Of a DNA stretch of 64,000 nt, positions 55,561 to 64,000 are shown piece after piece. The DNA lies in NCBI GenBank assembly GCA_907165275.2, contig OU015661.1:7199501-7263500 (forward strand), given 5' to 3'. Source of the stretch: Zygaena filipendulae. Its lineage: Eukaryota > Arthropoda > Insecta > Lepidoptera > Zygaenidae. The first letter of the stretch is position 1, and each line of letters begins with the position of its first letter. The notes beneath the pieces were generated by a model that worked only from the letters and a program-made list of their open reading frames with translations, made no database searches and was not told where the DNA came from. A program made the position numbers and the translations under genes.

Positions 55561-58500
55561 GCCGCCCCAAGGACTTTTGTGATGGAGGCCGAATTATGAT
55601 AGTAAACACAAAAATATCTCTTTATGTTGAATTAATGTCCAAACAATTTAACGATAACATAAGCACATTTTTAATAGATACAGGAGCAGAAATAACATTA
55701 ATTAAAGAAAGCGCGTTAAACGAAAACTCATTAGTGTATAAAGATAAGATTTTTAAATTACGAGGAATAGATAAAGATGCGTCGCCAACGGAGACAACGG
55801 GCTATACTTGCGTTTCATTTCAAATAGGAACAAATACGGTTATTCATACTGTCTCGATAGTACCTGATAACTTTCCTATCGAAAGCGACGGAGTAATTGG
55901 TAGCGACTTTCTCCAAACGATGAACGCTATTATTAATCTCCAAAAGGGAGAAATTGAATTATTAGGTACCCTTATAAAAATGATATACAGAGACGAAAAA
56001 AAGAATAATGATATAATTGCGAGTTTAGAATGTAATAATAATGAGGCGATATATTGTGATGATATTTTATTCGATAATATGAAAACTGAAAGCATAATAA
56101 ATAACCCCAGAAGTATGAGAAATGGAAATAATAGTGAGAATACTGAAATTGAAAAAATAAATGAAAATAATATAATGAAAAATATGTGTGAGAATAATAA
56201 TATTGAAAATGAGTTTATTTATATTGAGCCAAGATGTGAAAAAATAATATCAGTTAATATAATAAATAAAGATTTAAATGAAGGAATAATTCCCGAGAAA
56301 ATAGAGATAACAAAAGGTTGTTATCTATGTCCCAGCATTGTCAAGGTAAATAATAGTTATGCGTTAACAGCTTGTTTAAACACCACTGATGAGATGATAA
56401 AAATAAACAAAATTAAGGTCCATTTAGAGTCTATAACTAACAAAGACCAAAGCGACAGTAGAATAATGAAAGTTGATAAACAAAATAATAATTGTAATTA
56501 CGATAGTAGTCGTTTAGACAAAATAGAACAAACATTGAGAATTGACCATTTAAACAAAGAAGAAAAAGAATCATTAGTAAAATTATGTAAAGAATATAAT
56601 CATATTTTCCATTTAGAAGGCGATAGTCTAACCGCCACAGATATTGTCATGCACGAGATACCCCTTGAAAATGAACGTCCAATTAACACTAAATCGTATA
56701 GATACCCAGAAGCTCTAAAAGAAGAAGTTCATGACCAAGTAAATAAATTATTAAAAGATAACATTATTAAACCTTCCAATAGTCCCTGGAACTCACCAGT
56801 ATGGATTGTCCCCAAAAAAGAAGATGCGTCTGGTAAAAAGAAATGGAGACTCGTGATAGATTTTAGAAAATTAAATGACAACAGTATAGGAGATGTCTAT
56901 CCCTTGCCCCAAATAAATGATATTTTAGATCAGTTAGGACATAGTAAATATTTTACTACATTAGATCTAGCATCTGGATTTCATCAAATTAAAATGCACC
57001 CGAGAGATCAAGCTAAAACAGCGTTTAGTGTACCGTTAGGTCACTACGAATTTACGCGAATGCCATTCGGTCTTAAGAATGCTCCAAGTACCTTTCAAAG
57101 GTTAATGAATAATGTTTTAGTAGGTTTACAAGGTTTAAAGTGTTTTGTTTATTTAGATGACATAGTTGTTTATGGTAATTCATTAGAAGATCACAATAAT
57201 AAATTAAAAGAAATATTTGAAAGACTATCGAAAAATAAATTAAAGTTACAACCAGATAAGTGCGAGTTTTTAAAAAGAGAAGTTATGTATTTAGGACACT
57301 TAATCACTCAAAATGGAGTTGAACCAGACCCAAAAAAGATAGAAGCAGTAAAGAATTTCCCTATACCTAAAAATGAAAAAGATATTAAAAGTTTCTTAGG
57401 TTTGGCAGGTTACTATAGAAGATTTATCGGAAACTTTAGCAAATTAACACAACCCTTAACAAAGCTTCTTAAGAAAGACATACCTTTTATTTGGACTAGT
57501 TTACAACAAGATTCATTTGAAACATTAAAATTAAAATTATGTCAAAAGCCCATTCTACAATATCCGGATTTCAGCAAACCTTTTATACTAACAACTGATG
57601 CAAGTAATTACGCTGTAGGTAGTGTTTTATCACAGAACTGTACAGATTCCGATCTCCCTATAGCCTACGCGAGTAGAACACTAAACAAAGCGGAAGTTAA
57701 TTACTCAACAACAGAAAAAGAATTGCTAGCAATAGTTTGGTCAGTTAAACATTTCAGACCCTATTTATATGGTCGACAGTTTACGATTGTCACAGACCAT
57801 AAGCCACTGGAATGGCTATTTAACGTTAAAGACCCAGGATCGAGATTGGTCAGATGGAGACTGTTATTAGAAGAATACGATTATAAGATAATATATAAAA
57901 AAGGAAAATTAAATAATAACGCAGATGCATTGAGTCGTATTATGCCGGAGAATGATATGGTGAAAATAAATATTTTAACAAGAAAACACGAAAGTTACTC
58001 ATTCTTCTTAGAAGAAATTAAAAGACGCCCGATTCTAACTAAAAACTTAGAAGAACATAGAGGTATTCCCCCATCTAACTGTAACAAAGTAATTTTTACA
58101 TCATGCGATTTAGATCCCATTAACGAGGAACAATTAAAACTATATGAAAATAGTATATCAGAATTAAAAGCACGGAACGCCAAGTTATATGATATATTAG
58201 CATCTAGAGGAAGTAATAATAAATTAACATTTTTCGCGTTTACTAGGGTTAATAATTGGGAAAAAGTTTCTTATGAAGATATTTTTAATGTTTTAAAGAA
58301 TTTAAGAGACCGATTAATAAAAGAAAATATCACAGAATTTTGTTTGGAAAACTTAAAACCATTGCTCAACTTAAAATGGCATAAAATTAGAACTATACTG
58401 AGATTTTTATTTAAGGATACTAAAATATTAATTAAAGTTTATCACAATACGGTTGTCACTCCAAAAGAGGAAGATATCGTAAAAATATTAGATGAGTGTC

Positions 58501-59525
58501 ACACAAACCCAATCTCAGGTCATACAGGATTTCATAAAACTTATAAGAAAATTAAGTCTAATTACTACTGGAAAACCATGAAACAAGACATCGCTGAATT
58601 TATAAAAAAATGTAAGTCGTGCCAAGAAAATAAATTAAATAGAAAGAAAACTAAACAACCCATGGAAATAACAACTACAGCAACAAATGCGTTTGAAAAA
58701 GTTTGTTTAGACATTGTAGGTCCATTGCCCTTAACAGAAAATGGTAATAAATATATCTTGACTTTGCAAGACGATCTAACTAAATTTTCACAAGCATATC
58801 CATTACCTAAACACGATGCGGAAACAATAGCTGACTGTTTTGTCAGAAATTTTATTTGTAAATTTGGTATACCCGAAGTAGTACTCACAGACCAAGGTGC
58901 AGATTTTATGTCAAATTTAATAAAAGAAATATCGAAATTATTTAAAATGAAGAAAATTAATACAAGTGCGTATCACCCTCAGTCCAATGGAGCTTTAGAA
59001 AGAAGTCATAGTACACTAGCAGACTATCTTAAACATTACGTTAACGAAGATCAAAATAATTGGGATCGTTGGATAGACTTCGCAATGTTTTCATACAATA
59101 CTAACGTGCATAGTACAACACGTTATACCCCATTTGAACTTATATTTGGTTTCAAAGCATGTTTACCTAGTTCAATTACTAAAGAAACAGAATTCAAGTA
59201 TTCTTACGATAATTATGTAGATGATTTATTATTAAAATTAAGGAAATCGCGTGAATTAGCTAGAAAAAATATTATTGATTCAAAAGAAACAAATAAAAGA
59301 TTATATGACAAGAAATCTAGGTACATAGAATTTAAAATAGGAGATAAGGTATATTTAAGCAACGAACAAGTTCGGTTAGGAAAGACGAAAAAGTTAGCAA
59401 AATACTGGTTAGGTCCTTACGACATTATAGCAATCAATTCTAAAGTTAACGTCACTTTACAAGTGAAAAATAAGAAAATGCGTGTTCATACAAACCGACT
59501 GAAACATGCGTTTGTTTCAGGATGA
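55533..59525 (+). CDS. pol: Pol polyprotein: protease, reverse transcriptase, RNase H, integrase
   Basis: Expressed as a Gag-Pol fusion from the frameshift site; the first internal ATG is 55596 (residue numbers below count from it; 1,309 residues). Aspartic protease: DTG at 28-30. RT: catalytic D457 in LDLASGF, YLDD at 519-522. RNase H: D668 in TTDASNYAVG, then TEKELLAIVW and TDHKPLEWL. A degenerate macro-domain-like linker spans about 872-950. Integrase: H976-H980-C1006-C1009 zinc motif, catalytic D1039, D1099, E1135 (35 residues between the last two), and a GPY motif near 1275. Domain order PR-RT-RH-IN defines Ty3/Gypsy. The reading frame is unbroken and key residues are present, so the enzymes look functional. 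The stop overlaps the env start codon as ATGA (59522-59525). Confidence 0.92.
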   Translation, partial: FKPQQSKEVGRPKDFCDGGRIMIVNTKISLYVELMSKQFNDNISTFLIDTGAEITLIKESALNENSLVYKDKIFKLRGIDKDASPTETTGYTCVSFQIGTNTVIHTVSIVPDNFPIESDGVIGSDFLQTMNAIINLQKGEIELLGTLIKMIYRDEKKNNDIIASLECNNNEAIYCDDILFDNMKTESIINNPRSMRNGNNSENTEIEKINENNIMKNMCENNNIENEFIYIEPRCEKIISVNIINKDLNEGIIPEKIEITKGCYLCPSIVKVNNSYALTACLNTTDEMIKINKIKVHLESITNKDQSDSRIMKVDKQNNNCNYDSSRLDKIEQTLRIDHLNKEEKESLVKLCKEYNHIFHLEGDSLTATDIVMHEIPLENERPINTKSYRYPEALKEEVHDQVNKLLKDNIIKPSNSPWNSPVWIVPKKEDASGKKKWRLVIDFRKLNDNSIGDVYPLPQINDILDQLGHSKYFTTLDLASGFHQIKMHPRDQAKTAFSVPLGHYEFTRMPFGLKNAPSTFQRLMNNVLVGLQGLKCFVYLDDIVVYGNSLEDHNNKLKEIFERLSKNKLKLQPDKCEFLKREVMYLGHLITQNGVEPDPKKIEAVKNFPIPKNEKDIKSFLGLAGYYRRFIGNFSKLTQPLTKLLKKDIPFIWTSLQQDSFETLKLKLCQKPILQYPDFSKPFILTTDASNYAVGSVLSQNCTDSDLPIAYASRTLNKAEVNYSTTEKELLAIVWSVKHFRPYLYGRQFTIVTDHKPLEWLFNVKDPGSRLVRWRLLLEEYDYKIIYKKGKLNNNADALSRIMPENDMVKINILTRKHESYSFFLEEIKRRPILTKNLEEHRGIPPSNCNKVIFTSCDLDPINEEQLKLYENSISELKARNAKLYDILASRGSNNKLTFFAFTRVNNWEKVSYEDIFNVLKNLRDRLIKENITEFCLENLKPLLNLKWHKIRTILRFLFKDTKILIKVYHNTVVTPKEEDIVKILDECHTNPISGHTGFHKTYKKIKSNYYWKTMKQDIAEFIKKCKSCQENKLNRKKTKQPMEITTTATNAFEKVCLDIVGPLPLTENGNKYILTLQDDLTKFSQAYPLPKHDAETIADCFVRNFICKFGIPEVVLTDQGADFMSNLIKEISKLFKMKKINTSAYHPQSNGALERSHSTLADYLKHYVNEDQNNWDRWIDFAMFSYNTNVHSTTRYTPFELIFGFKACLPSSITKETEFKYSYDNYVDDLLLKLRKSRELARKNIIDSKETNKRLYDKKSRYIEFKIGDKVYLSNEQVRLGKTKKLAKYWLGPYDIIAINSKVNVTLQVKNKKMRVHTNRLKHAFVSG
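58209..58445 (+). other. Macro-domain-like segment between RNase H and integrase
   Basis: Pol residues about 872-950. The pattern 'KLTFFAFTRVNNWEKVSYED', then 'LKNLRDRLIKENITEF', 'LKWHKIRTILRFLF' and 'KDTKILIKVY' follows the C-terminal half of macro (ADP-ribose-binding) domains, where a Lys-Pro-Thr-Tyr segment, a paired helix, a GCG loop and a W-helix-strand end occur in that order. The GxGxDG-type loop is replaced by KPLLN, so ligand binding is probably lost. Confidence 0.4.
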
Positions 59526-59599
59526 ACTTCAAAATCTTGCTGTTAGCAGTTGCGCTTCTTCAAGTAGTCGCAGCCAGCTTATATAGTATTCGTAATTAA
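59522..59599 (+). pseudogene. env: Env signal-peptide ORF, cut off from the rest of env
   Basis: 25 codons starting MNFKILLLAVALLQVVAAS, a textbook signal peptide with a VAA|S cleavage site. The ATG overlaps the pol stop as ATGA, the normal place for an envelope start in this kind of element. A TAA ends the frame at 59597-59599, right where the sequence jumps to the downstream env fragment in another frame. The junction looks like a deletion that removed the N-terminal half of the envelope protein. Confidence 0.6.
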
Positions 59600-60632
59600 A
59601 ACACCTTTGATAACTCAGCAAACGTATGATTTATATAACTTAGTACCTGTTCCGATATTAAATAAAAATAATACATTTCTTTTTATTTTACCTACGGAGA
59701 AATATTTATTACTGTCAAGTAATAAGATTCATTATGCCTCGCTAGATAATATAAATGAATGCAAAAGGTTAATTAATAATAAGTTTATTTGTAAGATAAG
59801 TCAACCTTTATACTCTGTACATGCAAAGACGAGCTGTGAAACTGATCTTTTATTAGGAAATAATTATCAAATACCTTCAACATGTGACACTAGAATCACT
59901 TCAATACAAAACGAATTATGGTTTAATATGTATAATAAAAATCAATGGTTATTTGTAACTCCAAGAAGAATCTTAGCTACAATTAATTGTAAAAATGAAG
60001 AACCACATGATATCGAAATCTCGAATACAGGTTTATTAAAATTAGATAAAAATTGTAAATTTTATACACCTAATGTAATTTTACAATCTTCAAATAGTGA
60101 TATAACTTCTAACCATTTATCATTACTACCAGACTTTGATATAACAAACGACGAATGTTGTAAGAAATTAAAAAATAAAACATTTGAACATAAAATAAAT
60201 TTCATCCCATTGAATGGAGTGCATCTAGATTTAGAAGATTTAAATGTGGCAAGCCATAAGATAGATAAAATTAACAGTATTATTGATGAGATGCAAAACA
60301 ATAATCTATTTAACAAGGTCGTTGGTAATTACTATTTTATTTACATATTTATGTCTGTAATTAAGGTAATAAGTTTTTACATTTTGTATAGACTTGGTAA
60401 ATATTTGTTAAAACGAAAATTTTTCTGTACGTCACGAGGACGAACGCTAGCCTTGGAAGATAGTAAAACTTGTTGTGCTAGGATAACCAATTGTGTAACT
60501 TTGAAAGTCAATAGTCCAGAAAGAGTAGATATTGAAATGAGTGATATCCCTAGTTCAAGTTTAAATGATACTGTTACTACAGCAACACCATTGAGACGCA
60601 GTAGTAGAATAGCTCAATTGAAGGTGTCATAA
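59568..60632 (+). pseudogene. env: Env-like glycoprotein, C-terminal part only
   Basis: Open from 59568 with no early ATG (the first recognisable env residues are near 59598); about 340 residues remain. Cys-rich ectodomain segments ('CKISQPLYSVHAKTSCETD', 'IPSTCDTR', 'WLFVTPRR') follow the pattern of the C-terminal region of F-type envelope proteins of insect errantiviruses and baculoviruses. A hydrophobic anchor (YYFIYIFMSVIKVISFYIL, about 242-260 counted from TTG 59607) precedes a basic cytoplasmic tail of about 75 residues ending TPLRRSSRIAQLKVS. Signal peptide, cleavage site and fusion peptide are missing from this frame, so it cannot act as an entry protein. It might still be expressed from a spliced RNA, which cannot be judged here. 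Confidence 0.65.
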
Positions 60633-60857
60633 TTATTAACAATGGAATCAAATAAGCGTTTAGTTAGTTTATACAACATTAATGTTTTAATGTTTTTATC
60701 GGTTTTGTATTTTGTAATTTGATGTCTTATGTAATGATTTTATGATATTGTAACTATTAGAAAAGTAAGATGATTAGTATGATATGATTAAGCATAATTA
60801 TGTTTTAAATGTATAAGTAACAATAATGATATTGATGAAAACTTTCGTTTTCACTCT
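60633..60857 (+). other. 3' untranslated region of the element
   Basis: AT-rich, no ORF, between the env stop and the polypurine tract. Confidence 0.6.
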
Positions 60858-60869
60858 AAAAGGGGAGGA
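60858..60869 (+). promoter_or_regulatory. Polypurine tract
   Basis: AAAAGGGGAGGA one base before the 3' LTR; primes plus-strand DNA synthesis. Confidence 0.85.
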
Positions 60870-60870
60870 T

Positions 60871-61556
60871 TGTAATGTACTGTGGGGTCTGTTGCCATGT
60901 TAAATTTTATTAGTAAACATTTCTTTAAATATTTCTTTTTCAATTCTGTAAAGCGTCATTGTTCCCACGTTCGGTAACATTAAGCTATTATCTAAGTTTC
61001 TTCTCATTGTTTTCATTCACTTTGTGTTATTGGTTTTACAGTATGAATCTTGTATTTTTTTAGAAAAGGTTTTATCAGTTTTAGGACCTAGATGAGACAA
61101 GGGTTTATTAAGGTTCATTGTGTAGCACAAACAGCAATAGCTAGTTAATTACCTATCGTTAGTAACATCTGCACGCAGCACCCTTTGCTGTACCGCTCCT
61201 TGGAGTGAAAGATGTTTTGTTTCTATTGTTTTTTATGTAACGTTCCAGTACCTTTGTTATAAGACCTTTTTGTAAATGTGTAGTTCATTATTTTGAGAGT
61301 CGTGCTTAGTGCGAGGGAAGTTTGGAGTAGTCAGTTAGTTACCCACCTTCAGCCACGCAACACGAGTCATAGTGACACCCTCCGCGCTTAACCCCCGCGT
61401 ATAAAGTTGATCTCGCGTAAGTTATTCTATATTTTATATTGTAGTTATTATAACCTAGTATCTGGTTCATAATATAAACTCTATATAAAATCCTGTGTCT
61501 GTTGTATCAATTGTGTCTTCACTCCTCTCTGACTACCGGCACGTCGGCACACAACA
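60871..61556 (+). repeat. 3' LTR
   Basis: 686 bp; reading it against the 5' LTR line by line I find no difference. Confidence 0.92.
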
Positions 61557-63480
61557 TTTATACCGGAATATAATTTGCAGTAGGTAACGGTAACATGCTG
61601 TATATGGTTATTGAACATGTGAAGGGGACTGGTGGTGGATGCGGGCGTGGTGAGTCATTTAGAATGCCTTCCTATATCTTGCAAATAATAATGTATCGGA
61701 GTGTAATTAGAAAAAAAAACAGGTATAATTAAACCTATAATTATAATTATACCTACCTATATTATACCTATATACGAATAACGACGGATGTGTCAGTGCA
61801 CGGAAAAATCAAAAAAGGTTTATGTAGCACTGTCAAGTTATTACAATGTTTGTAAATTAGTAAATAAATAAATAAATAAATACTGCAAATATTTTTTAAA
61901 AAGAATCCATGACTGTATGTAGGTAGTTAGTAGTTACGATACCTTTGCCTAGCCTCTTTGTAAACGAACTCGCGCCCAGTATTCGGCGCCATTTTGACAA
62001 ATTTTTCACTCGTTATAATATTTATTTGTTTGTATCGACAATAATATGGATAACACAAATTAAAAACTGTTAAAATTGAAATTTTTACGTTGATTACAAC
62101 ATAGTCATTATTTTAGTGCTGATTTAATGAATATTTATATTTACAATATTGGATAGGTACAATATTGGACAAGACTACTAAAAAACAAATTTTTATGGAC
62201 TTAAAAACCCAAATTCATATTGTTTTGTTTTAATTTTTTTGCGCTGTATTAAAAACAGTCGTTCATTACACGTGCGGGTATCATCCTATTCCTAACTCGT
62301 TCCGACTACCTACTGACCCTCGCCTTCGGCTCGGGCCAACAAATCGGAACTCATTGTAATGACAGACGTCCCGCCGCGCCGTTACAATGAAATGTCATTG
62401 ATATACCACAGTAGTAAATCAATGTGAAATGTACTATTATTTCCGGCCTTTTTGTTTTAATCTAAGATTATTTCATATTAAATTTTGTGACCATATTATA
62501 CTACCTCAGAAAGAGAAGAGAGAGTTTACTTGAAAATTGTAAATTTTACTCAAATGTCCGGGGTTTTAAATTTTTTTGTCCGTAGTCGGCATTTAGGTGA
62601 AGGCAGCCCTAGACGCGTGTAGATAGGTATTTATGCATAAGTATACCTATTGTCTTCCTTGTGTCTCCATTGGTTTCGATCGTATGATTTAATTAAAAAG
62701 GGTATAAAATATAAAAAAACAAGTTGTGAGTTGTAAGTTCTATCTTTTCTCAAACGGACGGTATAGGTAGGAGGAAAACAACGAGGCAAACTAATACCTA
62801 TACAAAAATACATTCATTTTTAACACACTTATACAGTTATTAAACTTCAGTGATTCGCCCTTCGAGATTACATATGATTACTTGTAGTAGCACGCGTATG
62901 TGCTGCCATCGTACACAATTTCAAAGCAACACACCTAAACAGAGAGAAAAAATATTACTGTGTTGCTTGCGGGTAGATACATGCTTCATACACGTTTTGT
63001 GTCGCGGCCATCGTGCACATCTTTTTCCTTTGCTGCTTATATTTGTGTTGTATTCTCAGTGTTTTATCATTTTCAGCATGGGAAAATGCAAACATAATGG
63101 AAAATAAGAAGAAATCGACAGGAAAATAAAGAAAAAAGTTGAAATTACATTGGAAATATTATGATAGTGATAGGTCAAGTGAAATAGTTATATTAGTGAC
63201 TACGTGCAACCAGACTCATCGCAGGTGGATTAACAATATGAAGGTTTTTATGGAAAATTAGTTTTTGAAACTGAATAACACGCGCTTCCGCATGGTTCCC
63301 GACGCAGCGCTTACCGCTGGCGCCGACCACGGGCGCACGAACTTGACCTAGTTTAAAAATGTTAAGAATGAGTCCTACCCTACGTCGTTCTGTGAGTTTG
63401 GCCTGCAAGGCCTATACTGTTCCGTTATTCATACTCCAGTTTATTCTGTAAGGATGATCTCCGTATGAAAGGAATGTACG
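61557..63480. other. Intergenic; small repeats only
   Basis: TTTA target duplication at 61557-61560. (AAAT)n microsatellite at 61861-61882. A GC-richer patch with CCTCGCCTTCGGCTCGGGCC at 62320-62342 resembles a dispersed-repeat piece. A coding-like patch at 63260-63400 (minus) has no recognisable homologue and no splice signals. Confidence 0.4.
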
Positions 63481-64000
63481 ATATAATTCTAGATCGCAGT
63501 CCGGGAGGCTACGACATGAATTTTATTTGGTTTTACAAAATCTCTTATTTCTAATATAATTCTGGATCGTTGTCCGGGAGGCAACGACGTGAATTTTATT
63601 TCGTTTTACGAAATCTCTTATTTCTAATATAATTCTGGATCGTTGTCCGGGAGGCAACGACGTGAATTTTATTTCGTTTTACGAAATCTCTTATTTCTAA
63701 AATAATTCTGGATCGTTGTCCGGGAGGCAACGACGCGAATTTCATTTCGTTTTACGGAATCTATTATTTCTAAAATCATTCTGGATCGTTGTCCGGGAGG
63801 CAACGACGTGAATTTTATTTCGTTTTACGCAATCTATTATTTCTAAAATAATTCTGGATCGTTGTCTGGGAGGCAACGACGTGAATTTCATTTCGTTTTG
63901 CGGAATCTCTTATTTCTAAAATAATTCTGGATCGTTCTCCGGGAGGAAACGACGTGAATTTTATTTCGTTTTACGCAATCTATTATTCCTAAAATAATTT
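63481..64000 (+). repeat. Tandem array of a 73-bp unit, running off the window
   Basis: Unit starts at 63481, 63554, 63627, 63700, 63773, 63846, 63919 and 63992: seven full units and a start, at an exact 73-bp period. Each unit contains ATTCTGGATCGTTG, a hairpin (TCGTTG-T-CC-GGGA-GG-CAACGA) and a second inverted repeat ATTTCGT-TTT-ACGAAAT. The first unit is the most diverged. The total array length is unknown. Confidence 0.9.

Larger units (their letters stand above)
53449..61556 (+). mobile_element. Complete Ty3/Gypsy (errantivirus-like) LTR retrotransposon, 8,108 bp
   Basis: Order: 5' LTR, primer-binding site, gag, pol, env remnant, polypurine tract, 3' LTR. TTTA is duplicated at 53445-53448 and 61557-61560, the 4-bp target duplication of Gypsy integrases. 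LTRs start TG and end CA and read as identical by eye over 686 bp, so insertion was recent. gag and pol are intact; env is truncated. The internal region is much more A-rich on the coding strand than its surroundings. It encodes everything needed for intracellular retrotransposition but no functional envelope. Confidence 0.92.

Noticed and set aside
55844..56095. Minus-strand frames inside pol and env
   Set aside because: Antisense shadows of long coding regions with biased composition (also 57995-58183, 58565-58888, 60062-60316).
53449..61556. Integrated exogenous virus
   Set aside because: The env gene is deleted and the organisation is that of a Gypsy retrotransposon; no evidence of a free virus.
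63481..64000. CRISPR array
   Set aside because: The 73-bp units are repeated throughout with no unique spacers, and the genome is eukaryotic.

Overview
This window looks like nuclear DNA of a moth or butterfly (Lepidoptera). It is strongly AT-rich and dense in short interspersed repeats. The same terminal motif, a GC-rich hairpin followed by CAGCTAG|T, recurs about thirty times on both strands. That is the signature of the non-autonomous Helitron-like 'Lep1' family typical of lepidopteran genomes. LINE 3' tails of the form (CAAAT)n next to CTTTATTGCCCC also fit. There is no operon structure, rRNA, canonical tRNA gene or CRISPR array. Most of the window is intergenic or intronic DNA made of layered transposon remains.

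Positions 1-53,448 are a mosaic of Helitron-like elements (some in head-to-tail tandem), MITEs with long inverted repeats, foldback hairpins, LINE and SINE pieces and microsatellites. Nested insertions can be dated relative to each other. A mariner remnant sits exactly in a TA inside a Helitron-like element (4703-5511). A poly(A)-tailed insertion with a 12-bp target duplication sits inside an inverted-repeat element (28762-29407) whose empty-site paralogue is at 2613-2890. Host-gene signal is thin: one intact intronless 137-codon gene on the minus strand (48267-48680) with a TATCGATA promoter motif, three possible exons (40031-40195 minus, 45789-45912 minus, 46343-46429 plus) and a CpG-rich promoter-like block (20340-20830).

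Positions 53,449-61,556 hold the main coding object: a complete Ty3/Gypsy (errantivirus-like) LTR retrotransposon of 8,108 bp. It has two 686-bp LTRs that look identical, a 4-bp TTTA target duplication, a primer-binding site matching tRNA-Leu, an intact gag with two zinc knuckles, an intact pol (protease, RT, RNase H, integrase) and a polypurine tract. Pol appears to be expressed by -1 ribosomal frameshifting at a textbook T-TTA-AAC site. The envelope gene is broken: a signal-peptide ORF overlaps the pol stop, but the region that should follow is deleted and only the C-terminal half with its membrane anchor remains, in another frame. The copy is therefore young and probably able to move within cells, but not an enveloped retrovirus.

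Positions 61,557-64,000 are intergenic sequence ending in a tandem array of a 73-bp unit (63481 to the window edge) in which every unit contains two inverted repeats. With the frameshift signal and a degenerate macro-domain-like segment in pol, this array is the most unusual structure seen.
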